Positions 7,228 through 16,427 of a stretch of DNA of 21,740 nt are shown here, one piece after another. Source of the DNA: JBOGJI01 sp050747865 (GTDB lineage: Bacteria > Acidobacteriota > Thermoanaerobaculia > Multivoradales > JAHEKO01); NCBI GenBank assembly GCA_050747865.1, contig JBOGJI010000094.1, positions 1-21,740 on the forward strand, given 5' to 3'. The translations under genes and the position numbers were made by a program. How positions within the stretch are numbered: the first letter of the stretch is position 1; every line of letters starts with the position of its first letter. The notes under the pieces are model-generated. The model worked only from the letters and a program-made list of their open reading frames with translations, made no database searches and had not been told where the DNA came from.

Positions 7228-7847
7228 CGTCATCCGAGGGGAAGGTCAGAGGCAGACCAGGTCGGGCGACGCTGATCACGGGTATTCTGGCGGCACTAGC
7301 CCTTCCGTGCGATCATCCGGCCATGGCCAGCGGCCCACGGAGCGGTTCGCCCGTTGTCCACGAGGATATGCCAGGCGTGGAGTTGCGCTGCCAGCTCAAC
7401 GTCACCGAAGGCCAGGTAGAGATCCGATACGAGGTCTACAACGGTGGCGAGTCTTCGGTGGTGGTGATGGCTTCGGCAGAGAATCCGGAGAGTCCGATCA
7501 TCGAGGCTAGCGAGCGACCGGGCGTCGTCGAGATCGGAGAGCGCGCCTGGGGCGCGGCGATCGTAGAGTTCCCCAAGGCGCGGGCGGCAACCCTGCTACG
7601 CCCACGAGATACGTTCCGCAAGGAAATATCCCTGCAAAGACCCGTGGAGCGCTCGGTTCCCTATCCGGATATGAGCGGAAATACACCGTTCCCGGATCCT
7701 GCGGACGCCGTGAGCTTCTGCGTCGGCGTCGCCTATCAAGGCGATGCCCCGAGAGGTGTTCTGCTCGGTGATGACAACACGGTGCAGCACGAGATCCGCA
7801 GCGTGCTCGCCCAACGGCTGCTTTGCACCGAACCGATTCCGTTCTAG
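7224..7847 (+). CDS. Exported protein coupled to the RTX-M91 protease (unknown; candidate inhibitor or partner)
   Basis: This is a 207-residue protein. The chosen ATG (7224) overlaps the M91 gene stop as ATGA, which implies translational coupling; the reading frame also extends upstream, but only inside the M91 gene. Residues 1-35 are a likely signal peptide: basic KVRGRPGRAT, hydrophobic LITGILAALAL and an A-M-A cleavage site before S36. The mature part looks beta-rich and resembles an Ig-like or BsuPI-type sandwich (CQLNVTEGQVEIRYEVYN, then strands with V-V-V-M). Three cysteines lie in the mature part. No catalytic motif is seen. The layout, protease then small exported protein, recalls serralysin and its periplasmic Inh inhibitor, but no homology to Inh is claimed. 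Its stop codon overlaps that of the convergent thioesterase gene. Confidence 0.7.
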   Translation: MTSSEGKVRGRPGRATLITGILAALALPCDHPAMASGPRSGSPVVHEDMPGVELRCQLNVTEGQVEIRYEVYNGGESSVVVMASAENPESPIIEASERPGVVEIGERAWGAAIVEFPKARAATLLRPRDTFRKEISLQRPVERSVPYPDMSGNTPFPDPADAVSFCVGVAYQGDAPRGVLLGDDNTVQHEIRSVLAQRLLCTEPIPF

Positions 7848-8263
7848 GAAGGTGGAGAGAGCGCTCGAAACGCCGGCTCGAGCTCGGGCGGGATCCGGCA
7901 GGGCTTGCGGTCGCGGATGCGGACCCACAAGTGGTCGCTGTGGCCGGTCGCCAGGGTCTGCTCGTCGCGCGTCACCTCGTAGCTGAAGCGCAGGGTGCGG
8001 CTGGTCAGCTCGTCGATCCAGCAGGCCACACGCACGGTGTCGCCGTAGCGGGCGCCCCGCCGGTACCTGAGGTCGACGCCGGTCACCATCAGCCAATACC
8101 CCATGCCCTCGATGTCGGCGTAGCGGCGGCCGGTGAGGGCGCAGTGGTGGGTGCGGGCTAGCTCGAACCACACCAGGTAGGCCGCGTGGTGCACCACGCC
8201 CATCTGATCGGTCTCGGCGTAGCGGACCTCGACATCAACGTGGGAGCGCACGGGCGCGGTCAT
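7844..8263 (-). CDS. YbgC/4HBT-family acyl-CoA thioesterase
   Basis: This is a 139-residue single hotdog-fold enzyme that would hydrolyse acyl-CoA thioesters in the cytoplasm. The family signature is at residues 15-34 (YAETDQMGVVHHAAYLVWFE), with D19 as the likely catalytic acid in the position of YbgC Asp18. The expected strands follow: Y-R-R-G-A-R-Y-G-D-T-V and the S-R-T-L-R-F-S-Y-E-V segment. Length is normal for the family. Its ATG overlaps the stop of the upstream glycosyltransferase gene as ATGA, so the two form an operon. Physiological substrate cannot be set from sequence; YbgC members act in lipid or phospholipid metabolism or in aromatic CoA pathways. Confidence 0.9.
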   Translation of the reverse strand: MTAPVRSHVDVEVRYAETDQMGVVHHAAYLVWFELARTHHCALTGRRYADIEGMGYWLMVTGVDLRYRRGARYGDTVRVACWIDELTSRTLRFSYEVTRDEQTLATGHSDHLWVRIRDRKPCRIPPELEPAFRALSPPS

Positions 8264-8952
8264 GGCCGGCGACTGTAGCGCAGGATCGTCCAGATGATCT
8301 TGTAACCGGCGAGCAGCGTGCCGCGCACGGTGCCGGTGATCTTGGAGCGGCCGATGCGCCGGCGGTAGGAGACCGGCACCTCCACCACCCGCAACCCGAG
8401 ACGGGCGGCCTTGACCTGCATCTCGGCGGTCCAGCCGAAGTCGCGGTCGCGCATCTGCAGCCGCTCGAGGGCGTCCCAGCGGATGGCGCGAAACGGCCCC
8501 AGGTCGGTGCAGCGGAGACCGTAGAGCAGGCGGATCAACCGGCAGGCGAGCCAGTTGCCCAGCCGGGCCTGGGGCAGCAGCGCCCCCGGCTGGCGGCGCC
8601 CGAGGACGCGGGAGCCGATGACGAGATCGGCCTCGCCCGCGGTGATCGGCTGCACGAGCAGGGGAAGCTCCTGCGGGTGGTCGGAGTAGTCGGCATCGAG
8701 GAAGGTCAGGACATCGGGAGGATCCTGCGCCAAGTGTCGGATCCCGCGCAGACAGGCGCTGCCGTAGCCGGGACGGTCTTCGTGCAGCACCTCGGCGCCG
8801 CCGGCCGCGGCAACCACGGCGGTGCCGTCTGTGGAGGCGTTGTCGACGACGACCACACGCCGGACGCCGTCGCGCGGCAGGTCCGTCAGCACCTTGGGCA
8901 GCGACGCCTCCTCGTTGTAGGCCGGGATCAACACGTCGGTCGCGGTCATCAT
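8260..8952 (-). CDS. Family 2 glycosyltransferase (dolichyl-phosphate mannose/glucose synthase-like)
   Basis: This 230-residue GT-A-fold enzyme has the N-terminal nucleotide-sugar site DVLIPAYNEEASLPKVL (6-22), VVVVDNASTDGT (33-44) and the metal-binding D86-A-D88 motif in TFLDADYSDHP. The acceptor-side segment GWTAEMQVKAARLGLRVVEVPVSYRRR is split here as GWTAEMQVKAARLG and VVEVPVSYRRR. Relatives transfer a sugar from a nucleotide donor to a polyprenyl phosphate on the inner membrane face. No clear C-terminal membrane helices are present beyond a short hydrophobic stretch (LLAGYKIIWTIL). Two adjacent ATGs (8952, 8949) are possible starts. There is no Shine-Dalgarno site, but a TAGAAT hexamer (8961-8956, minus) lies 3-6 nt upstream. 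It is co-transcribed with the thioesterase. Confidence 0.88.
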   Translation of the reverse strand: MMTATDVLIPAYNEEASLPKVLTDLPRDGVRRVVVVDNASTDGTAVVAAAGGAEVLHEDRPGYGSACLRGIRHLAQDPPDVLTFLDADYSDHPQELPLLVQPITAGEADLVIGSRVLGRRQPGALLPQARLGNWLACRLIRLLYGLRCTDLGPFRAIRWDALERLQMRDRDFGWTAEMQVKAARLGLRVVEVPVSYRRRIGRSKITGTVRGTLLAGYKIIWTILRYSRRP

Positions 8953-9063
8953 CGGATTCTACGAACGCAGTCCCGCGCCGGCTGGCGGTTCCCCCGCCGG
9001 TGCGGTAGCGTCGCCTCCCGTTTGCGGCGCTGGCGGCGCCGCGTACAGCGCGGTGTCGTGACG

Positions 9064-10328
9064 ATGACCAAGAAGTACCAGAGCGTCAAGGGGACGCGGG
9101 ATCTGCTGCCGCCGGAGACCGCCGTCTGGGCGGCGGTGGAGGAGACCGCGCGCGAGGTGTTCCACCGCTTCGGGTACGGAGAGATCCGCACCCCCGTGTT
9201 CGAGGAGACCGAGCTCTTCGTGCGTTCGGTGGGGGAGTGCACGGACGTGGTCGGCAAGCAGATGTACAGCTTCACCGACCGCAAGGGCCGCGGCCTCACC
9301 CTGCGCCCCGAGAGCACGGCGGCGGTCGCCCGCGCCTACGTGCAGCACGGCCTCGCCGAGCTGCCGGCGCCCCTGCGCCTCTATTACATCGGCCCCCACT
9401 TCCGTTACGAGCGTCCCCAGAAGGGGCGCTATCGCCAGTTCTCGCAGGTCGGCGCCGAGCTGATCGGCGAGGACTCGCCGCTGGCCGACGTCGAGCTGCT
9501 GGTGATGCTGGTGCGCTTCCTCGAGTCTCTCGGCTTCGCGGACTTGACGGTGCTCTTGAACAGCGTCGGGGACGGCGCGTCCCGCGCGGCGTACCGTACC
9601 GTCCTGGTCGAGTACCTGCAACCGCACGGGGAGCGGCTGTCCGAAGACTCCCGGCGCCGCCTGGAGACCAACCCGCTACGCATCCTCGATTCGAAGGTGG
9701 AAGCCGACCGGCAGATCCTCTCCGGCTCGCCCCGGATCGAGGACAGCCTGACCGCCGCCAGCCGTGCCCACCTGCAGGCGGTGCGTGAGGGGCTGGAGGC
9801 CGTGGGCGTCCGCTACCGCATGGAGCCCGGCCTGGTGCGCGGGCTCGACTACTACACGGAGACGGTCTTCGAGATCGTCGCCGAGGGTCTTGGGGCGCAG
9901 GACGCCATCGTCGGCGGCGGCCGTTACGATCAGCTCATCAAGGAGATCGGAGGGAGCCCGACGCCGGCGATCGGTTTCGCCCTCGGCCTGGACCGGCTGA
10001 TCGAGGTGCTGCCCGGGGACTCGCCGCAGCGGCGGGGAACGGCGCCCCCGGCCGTGGTCGTGGCGGTGGGCGAGGTGGCGCCTCTCGAGGCCCTGCGGCT
10101 GGCCGACGAGCTGCGACGGGCCGGCTGCTCCGCCGTCGCCGAGCTGGGCGGCCGCTCCTTGAAGAGCGCGCTCAAGCGCGCCGATCGCGCCGCCGCGGCC
10201 AGCGTCGTGCTGCTGGGAGACGAGGAGCTGGCGGTGGGGGAGGCGACGGTGCGGTTCCTGGGGAGCGGAGAGCAGCGGCGGGTGCGCCGCGACGATCTGG
10301 CGGTGCTGCTGCGCGAGGAGGCGACGGC

Positions 10329-10332
<4 letters not shown>
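9064..10332 (+). CDS. hisS: Histidyl-tRNA synthetase
   Basis: This 422-residue class II synthetase charges tRNA-His. It begins MTKKYQSVKGTRDLLPPE, the usual HisRS opening. Motif 2 is GPHFRYERPQKGRYRQF (110-126). The HisRS-specific signature LVRGLDYYTETVFE starts near residue 257, GGGRYDQL follows, and motif 3 PAIGFALGLDRLIE is at about 301-314. An anticodon-binding domain fills the last 90 residues. The ATG at 9064 was preferred; GTG at 9058 in the same frame would add two residues. The upstream open frame to 8677 is only read-through of the antisense glycosyltransferase region. It overlaps aspS by ATGA, a common synthetase pairing. Confidence 0.96.
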
Positions 10333-12096
<1,764 letters not shown>

Positions 12097-12119
<23 letters not shown>

Positions 12120-13281
12120 AGCGCCCGGCGGCTCCGCCGGGCGAGCGCCCTCCGGCGCTGGGGCCGGCCCAGCCCGAGCGGGAGTCCATCACGAGCTCGT
12201 CCTGCGCCATCCTCGTGGCGTTACGGAGATCCTCGTGGGCCAAGGGGCCCTGGAGGAGGCGGAGGGCCGCCTGACGGCCTGGCTCGGCGGGCGCACGGTC
12301 TTCACCCTGTCGAGTGCGCCGGTCCTCGAGCACCAGGGCGACTGGCTCGGCCCGCTCACGCGCACGGCGGCGCGCACCGTAACCCTCATGGCGCCGGACG
12401 GAGAGGCCGCGAAGCGGCTTCCGGTGGCCGAGGGTCTGTGGCAAGAGATGCTCGCCGCCGGTGGCAAGCGCGACAGCCGACTGATCGCCTTCGGCGGCGG
12501 CACGGTTGGCGATCTCGGCGGCTTTCTCGCCGGCTGCTACGCGCGGGGCATCGAATACGTGCAGGTCCCGACCACACTCCTGGCACAGGCCGACGCCGCG
12601 ATCGGCGGCAAGACCGGCGTCGACCTGCCCGGCGGAAAGAACATCGTCGGCCTGTTTCACCACCCGCATGCGGTCGTCGTCGACCCGCGGCCGCTCGCCT
12701 CCCTGCCGCTGCGCGAGTGGCGCTGCGGCGCGGTCGAGATCCTCAAGATCGCGCTGGCCGAGGACGCGGCCCTCTTCGAGCGGGTAGAGGAGGTTTGGGG
12801 CGGCCTGTTGCAGGGCGAAGTTGCCGCCGCCTTGGCGGTGCTGCCGGGCGCGATCGCCGCCAAGATCCGCATCGTCGAGGCGGATCCAGAAGAGGGAGAC
12901 CGCCGCCGCGTGCTCAACCTCGGCCACACGCTGGCGCACGCCCTCGAGGCCGCGGCCGACTACCACGGTCTCCGGCATGGCGAGGCCGTGGCCTACGGCC
13001 TCCTCTTCGCCTTGCGCCTCGCGACTCGCCGCGGCCTCGACGCCGTGACGGCCCGGCGCGTCCGTGAGCTCCTGCGCTGGCTGGAGCTTCCGCCCCTTCC
13101 CCCCATCTCCGTCGAAGGCCTCATGGCGCTGATGCGCCGCGACAAGAAGGCCCGTGAGTCGGGACTGCCATGGGTTTTGCCGCGCGCTCTGGGTGTGGTC
13201 GACCCGGCGGCGGTTCTGCTCGAGGACGAGGTTCGGCGGCAGCTCGAGGCCTTTCTCCACGACCCGCGGCGCGATTCGTAG
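12097..13281 (+). CDS. aroB: 3-dehydroquinate synthase (start uncertain)
   Basis: This protein of 394 residues, if GTG 12097 is the start, carries out the second step of the shikimate pathway (DAHP to 3-dehydroquinate, using NAD+ and a divalent metal). The NAD site is GGGTVGDLGGF (from 133), followed by YVQVPTTLLAQADAAIGGKT. Metal ligands are E214 in GAVEILK, H277 in NLGHTLAHALE and H294 in LRHGEA. The catalytic core is complete. The first 30 residues are Gly/Ala/Pro-rich and not family-like, and their DNA holds two hairpins. No other ATG, GTG or TTG lies in frame before the core, so GTG 12097 is kept. It overlaps aspS by 23 bp. Confidence 0.93.
12123..12159 (+). other. Tandem GC hairpins just after the aspS stop
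   Basis: GCCCGGCGG (12123-12131) pairs with CCGCCGGGC (12134-12142), and AGCGCC (12144-12149) pairs with GGCGCT (12154-12159) across a 4-nt loop. Both lie within the non-conserved N-terminal extension predicted for AroB. No T tract follows, so this is not a typical intrinsic terminator. It could slow translation or mark that aroB really starts further downstream. Confidence 0.45.
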
Positions 13282-13311
13282 TGCCGGTCCGGACACCGCG
13301 GTTGCAGATTC

Positions 13312-13340
13312 TTGACACCGTGCCACCTTCGACCTATCGT
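13312..13340 (+). promoter_or_regulatory. Candidate sigma70 promoter after aroB
   Basis: TTGACA (13312-13317) is followed after 17 bp by TATCGT (13335-13340), giving a predicted start near 13347. It would make a leader of about 98 nt ending at the strong ribosome-binding site before ATG 13445. The leader can fold CCACCGTG (13372-13379) onto CACGGGGTGG (13398-13407) with a small bulge. Confidence 0.45.
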
Positions 13341-13429
13341 CCAATCGTTATTGATCGCGTGGGCGCATAGTCCACCGTGTCTTGCCACTCCGTCGGGCAC
13401 GGGGTGGTAACCCGTTTCACCGCAACCGG

Positions 13430-13480
13430 AAAGGAGTCACGGGCATGCGCGACCTTGACGGCTTGGTCGCAGCATCGAGG
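13430..13480 (+). pseudogene. Ribosome-binding site and first codons of a truncated gene
   Basis: AAAGGAG (13430-13436) lies 8 nt before ATG 13445, one of the best ribosome-binding sites in the window. Only about 12 codons (encoding MRDLDGLVAASR) follow before the 3' end of vapC on the other strand begins at 13481. The frame stays open to 13939, but beyond 13480 it is antisense to vapC and the antitoxin and looks like a shadow. The likely reading is a gene 5' end cut off where the toxin-antitoxin module joined. A short functional antisense peptide cannot be excluded. Confidence 0.35.
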
Positions 13481-13864
13481 CTAGATACGCGCGTCGACCA
13501 GCGGGACGTCGTAGCCCTGGAACTTTGGGTCGCTAGTCACGATGGTGCATCCTTCGACGCGGCCGACGGCGACGATCAGGCGGTCAAACGGGTCCTTGTG
13601 AAGCTGTGGCAACGCGCCGACGGCCTCGGCATGCTCAAAACGGATGGAGAGCTCGCGGAAGCCGCCATCGGAGACGGCCTCCGAAGTCCGACGGGTCGTG
13701 CGGAGCTTGCCGAGCGCCTCCTTGATCGCGATCTCCCAAGCGGAAGCGGCGCTCACGTAGACCTCGTCCGCGTCCTGGATCGCCGCGCGGGCGTAGCCGC
13801 CCAGGCGCGGATCGTTGACATCCCACCAGATGAGGGCTTCCGTGTCGAGGAGCAGGCGCTTCAC
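13481..13864 (-). CDS. vapC: VapC-type PIN-domain ribonuclease toxin
   Basis: This is a 127-residue PIN-domain protein, the normal length for VapC toxins, which cut tRNA or rRNA. The acidic active site is visible: D7 in LLLDTEALIWW, E44 in SAWEIAIKEALGKL, D91/D94 in DPFDRLIVA and D112 in IVTSDPKF. The start is GTG at 13864, overlapping the antitoxin TGA as GTGA; the upstream extension of the frame to 14149 is a shadow of the antitoxin gene. Toxin translation is therefore coupled to antitoxin translation. The 3' end meets an orphan promoter and start codon on the plus strand. Confidence 0.92.
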   Translation of the reverse strand: MKRLLLDTEALIWWDVNDPRLGGYARAAIQDADEVYVSAASAWEIAIKEALGKLRTTRRTSEAVSDGGFRELSIRFEHAEAVGALPQLHKDPFDRLIVAVGRVEGCTIVTSDPKFQGYDVPLVDARI

Positions 13865-14121
13865 TTCCCGCGCCCCTCGAAGGCGGCCAGCAGCTCGTCC
13901 GGCAGGGGTTCGTTGAAGTCCCCTGCGATCTCCCACTGACCTGCCCCACGCCCCGGCACGCGGGGCGGGCTCGATGCCAGCGGCACGAGGCGCGCTTGCG
14001 GCTTGCCGCTGCGCGCGATGATGATCTCCTCGCCGTGGGCCGCCCGTTGGACGAGCTCCGGCAGACGTGCCTTGGCCTCGGCGATGTTCACGGGGTGGGT
14101 GACGGTCTTGGGATGAGGCAT
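13861..14121 (-). CDS. Phd/YefM-family antitoxin paired with VapC
   Basis: This 86-residue protein has a Phd/YefM-type DNA-binding N-terminus, VNIAEAKARLPELVQRAAHGEEIIIARSGKPQARL, given here as VNIAEAKARLPELVQ and EEIIIARSGKPQARLVPL. A C-terminal toxin-binding tail carries an acidic patch (EIAGDFNEPLPDELLAAF). It would neutralise VapC and repress its own promoter. The ATG at 14121 follows GGAG (14132-14129, minus) at good spacing. A near-consensus promoter lies 30 nt further upstream. The module is inserted between aroB and ftsY and is probably an acquired accessory element. Confidence 0.9.
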   Translation of the reverse strand: MPHPKTVTHPVNIAEAKARLPELVQRAAHGEEIIIARSGKPQARLVPLASSPPRVPGRGAGQWEIAGDFNEPLPDELLAAFEGRGK

Positions 14122-14132
14122 GGCTCACTCCA

Positions 14133-14180
14133 TGGTCCAAGTTGGTCATGCAGTATACGCCGCGAAACCATCTTGGTCAA
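14133..14180 (-). promoter_or_regulatory. Promoter and candidate operators of the toxin-antitoxin operon
   Basis: On the minus strand, TTGACC (14180-14175) and TATACT (14157-14152) are separated by 17 bp, which predicts transcription starting near 14145. TTGGTCA (plus-strand reading) occurs twice, at 14142-14148 and 14173-14179, 31 bp apart or about three helical turns. Each lies within an inverted-repeat context: CCAAGTTGG at 14137-14145 and ACCATCTTGGT at 14167-14177. They cover the -35 box and the transcription start, as expected for autorepression by the antitoxin-toxin complex. Confidence 0.65.
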
Positions 14181-14330
14181 AACGATCGGAGGATCGGGCC
14201 ACAATCGCGGCACTGCAGATGAACCGATCCCTCATATTGGCGATCCGGCGCGAAGAAGCAGCGCGCGGGCTGCGTGCCTAGCTAGCCGTTCTGCATCAGG
14301 GCCCGCTTGGGTCCCAGTATCATCACGGCG

Positions 14331-15320
14331 ATGAGCGATTACGACGAGCTCGCGGTTGCCGCGGACCTCGAGGAGGCCGCGCCCCGGCCGCGGGGGCTTT
14401 GGAGCAAGCTCAAGCAGGGACTCAGCAAGACCCACGAGGAGCTGCTCGATCGCATCGGCGCCGCGGTGAGCGACCGGGGGGTGATCGACGAGGAGACCCT
14501 GGAGGGCCTGGAGGAGGCCCTGATCGGCGCCGACCTGGGGGTGAAGACCGCGATGGAGCTCATCGAGTCCCTGCGCGGCGACATCAGGAGGTTCGAGGCG
14601 AAGGACGAGGTGCGGCTGCGCCAGCGGCTGGTCGACGAGGTGGCCGTGCTGCTCCTCGACGCCCCGCGGCCGGCGCCCCTGGGGGTGGGGCCGGTGGTCA
14701 CCCTGGTCGTCGGCGTCAACGGCGCCGGCAAGACGACGACCATCGCCAAGCTGGCCCGCCGGGCGCAGGACGAGGGCCGGCGGGTGCTGCTCGCCGCCGC
14801 CGACACCTTCCGTGCCGCCGCCATCGAGCAGCTCGTCACCTGGGGCGAGCGGCTCGGGGTCGACGTGATCCGGCAAGCCGCCGGGGCCGATCCCGGCGCC
14901 GTGGTCTTCGACGCCCTGGCGGCGGCACGCGCGCGCAAGGTCGACGAGGTGGTGGTGGACACCGCCGGGCGGCTGCACACCAAGGACCACCTGATGGCCG
15001 AGCTCGCCAAGGTGCGGCGCGTCATCGAGCGGGCCGCGACGGACGGCGGCGGGGAGACGGCTTGGTTCCAGCAACGGACCCTGCTGGTGCTCGACGCCAC
15101 CACCGGCCAGAACGCGATCGTGCAGGCGCGCGAGTTCCACCGCATCACGCCGGTGGACGCCGTGGTGCTCGCCAAGCTCGACGGCACCGCCAAAGGGGGC
15201 GTGGCGGTGGCCATCGCCCGCGAGCTGCGGATGCCGATCCTCTACCTCGGTGTCGGGGAACGCCCCGAGGACCTGGTGGAGTTCCATCCGCGCGAGTTCG
15301 CCGCCGCCCTGCTCGGATAG
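14331..15320 (+). CDS. ftsY: Signal recognition particle receptor FtsY
   Basis: This 329-residue SRP-type GTPase docks ribosome-SRP complexes at the inner membrane. The short acidic N-terminus (about 20 residues) is followed by the N domain helix bundle (GLWSKLKQGLSKTHEELLDRI, given here as GLWSKLKQGLSK). The G domain has GVNGAGKTTT (128-137), DTFRAAAIEQL (158-168), DTAGRLHTK (210-218) and AKLDGTAKGG (from 281, with Ala in place of the usual Thr of TKLD). No long A domain is present, as in many non-enteric bacteria. ATG 14331 is preferred over the upstream in-frame TTG at 14307. There is no Shine-Dalgarno site, but TATCAT ends 7 nt before the ATG. It is the first gene of a compact plus-strand cluster. 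Confidence 0.95.
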   Translation: MSDYDELAVAADLEEAAPRPRGLWSKLKQGLSKTHEELLDRIGAAVSDRGVIDEETLEGLEEALIGADLGVKTAMELIESLRGDIRRFEAKDEVRLRQRLVDEVAVLLLDAPRPAPLGVGPVVTLVVGVNGAGKTTTIAKLARRAQDEGRRVLLAAADTFRAAAIEQLVTWGERLGVDVIRQAAGADPGAVVFDALAAARARKVDEVVVDTAGRLHTKDHLMAELAKVRRVIERAATDGGGETAWFQQRTLLVLDATTGQNAIVQAREFHRITPVDAVVLAKLDGTAKGGVAVAIARELRMPILYLGVGERPEDLVEFHPREFAAALLG

Positions 15321-15329
15321 CATCTGAGG

Positions 15330-16427
15330 GTGTACCTCAAGCGAGCCTTGCAACTCGCCTGGAAGGGTCGATACGAGACTGCTCCCAACCCGATGGTGGG
15401 TGCGGTCGTCGTGCGCGACGGCCGGGTCGTCGGCGAGGGGTTCCACGGCCGCGCGGGCGGTCCACACGCCGAGGTCGTGACTCTCGAGGCGGCTGGAGAG
15501 CTGGCCCGCGGAGCCACGGTTCACGTCACTCTCGAGCCCTGCGCGCACCACGGGCGTACCCCGCCCTGCACCGACGCCCTGATCGCGGCGGGCGTCTCGA
15601 AAGTGGTCGCCTGCCACCCCGATCCCGACGCGCGGGTGGCGGGCGGCGGCTTCCGGAAGCTCGCCGCCGCCGGAATCGAGGTGGCGTGGGGACCGCTCGC
15701 CGAGGAGGCCATGCGTCTCAACCTGCGCTACCTCGTGCCCAAGGTCCTGGGCCGGCCGCAGGTGACCCTGAAGTGGGCGATGAGCCTGGACGGCAGGGTG
15801 GCGACGGCGCGGGGCGAGAGCCAGTGGATCTCGGGCGACCGGGCGCGCCGCTGGGCGCTCGACCTGCGCGAGCTGCACGATGCGATCCTGGTCGGCTCGG
15901 GGACGGTGCTGGCCGATGATCCGCGCTTGAACCGCCGGCTCGGCCACGCCGGCGGCGAGATCGTGCGCGTGGTCCTGGACCGGCGGCTGCGAGTGCCCCC
16001 TGACGCCCGGCTGTTCGCGCAGCCGGGAACGGTGCTCCTGTACACTGAATCCGCGTCGCCCCGGTCACAGGCGCGAGCGCTGGCGGCGAGCGGCGCGGAG
16101 ATCGTCGAGCAGGAGCGCGTGACCGCCGCCACGGTGTTGGCGGATCTTCACGGACGGGGCATCGGTAGTGTGCTGGTCGAGGGGGGGCCGACAGTGGCCG
16201 CCCTGTTTGGGGCCACCGGGCTGTACGACCGTGTCTGCGCGGTCTGCGCGCCGCTGCTCATCGGCGGCGCGACGGCTCCGGGGCCGCTGGCCGGGATCGG
16301 CGTCGAGGCCCTGGCCGCGGCGCCGCGGCTCGAAGGCTTGACGACACGCCGACGCGGCGACGACCTGATCCTCGAAGGCTTGCGCAGCGGATGTTTACGG
16401 GAATTGTCGTCGAGCTGGGCCGGGTAG
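15330..16427 (+). CDS. ribD: Bifunctional diaminohydroxyphosphoribosylaminopyrimidine deaminase / 5-amino-6-(5-phosphoribosylamino)uracil reductase
   Basis: This 365-residue enzyme carries out two steps of riboflavin synthesis. The N-terminal deaminase has the zinc ligands H46-A-E48 and C71/C80 in EPCAHHGRTPPC, with APNPMVGAVV just before. The reductase domain starts near residue 140 (PQVTLKWAMSLDGRVAT) and has the NADPH-binding LVEGGPTVAALF. Length is normal. The start is GTG 15330, right after GAGGG; no better start is available. It lies 10 bp after ftsY and overlaps ribE by 37 bp, so all three are likely co-transcribed. Confidence 0.95.
   Translation: MYLKRALQLAWKGRYETAPNPMVGAVVVRDGRVVGEGFHGRAGGPHAEVVTLEAAGELARGATVHVTLEPCAHHGRTPPCTDALIAAGVSKVVACHPDPDARVAGGGFRKLAAAGIEVAWGPLAEEAMRLNLRYLVPKVLGRPQVTLKWAMSLDGRVATARGESQWISGDRARRWALDLRELHDAILVGSGTVLADDPRLNRRLGHAGGEIVRVVLDRRLRVPPDARLFAQPGTVLLYTESASPRSQARALAASGAEIVEQERVTAATVLADLHGRGIGSVLVEGGPTVAALFGATGLYDRVCAVCAPLLIGGATAPGPLAGIGVEALAAAPRLEGLTTRRRGDDLILEGLRSGCLRELSSSWAG

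Noticed and set aside
9022..9049. Possible hisS promoter TTGCGG-16 bp-TACAGC
   Set aside because: Both boxes are weak matches in very GC-rich DNA, so it is not called.
13346..13444. Riboswitch in the orphan leader
   Set aside because: A stem can be drawn, but the leader does not match conserved cores of c-di-GMP, SAH, glycine or cobalamin riboswitches that I could recall.
13382..13939. Full 185-codon plus-strand frame opposite vapC and the antitoxin
   Set aside because: Only the first part (ribosome-binding site and about 12 codons from 13445) is free of the toxin gene. The rest is antisense shadow, so it is reported as a truncated start and not as a gene.
14219..14281. Twenty-codon ORF upstream of ftsY
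   Set aside because: It has no ribosome-binding site and no recognisable product. It is too short to support.
14232..15947. Minus-strand open frame of 571 codons opposite ftsY/ribD
   Set aside because: It is antisense to complete FtsY and RibD sequences and has no recognisable protein features.
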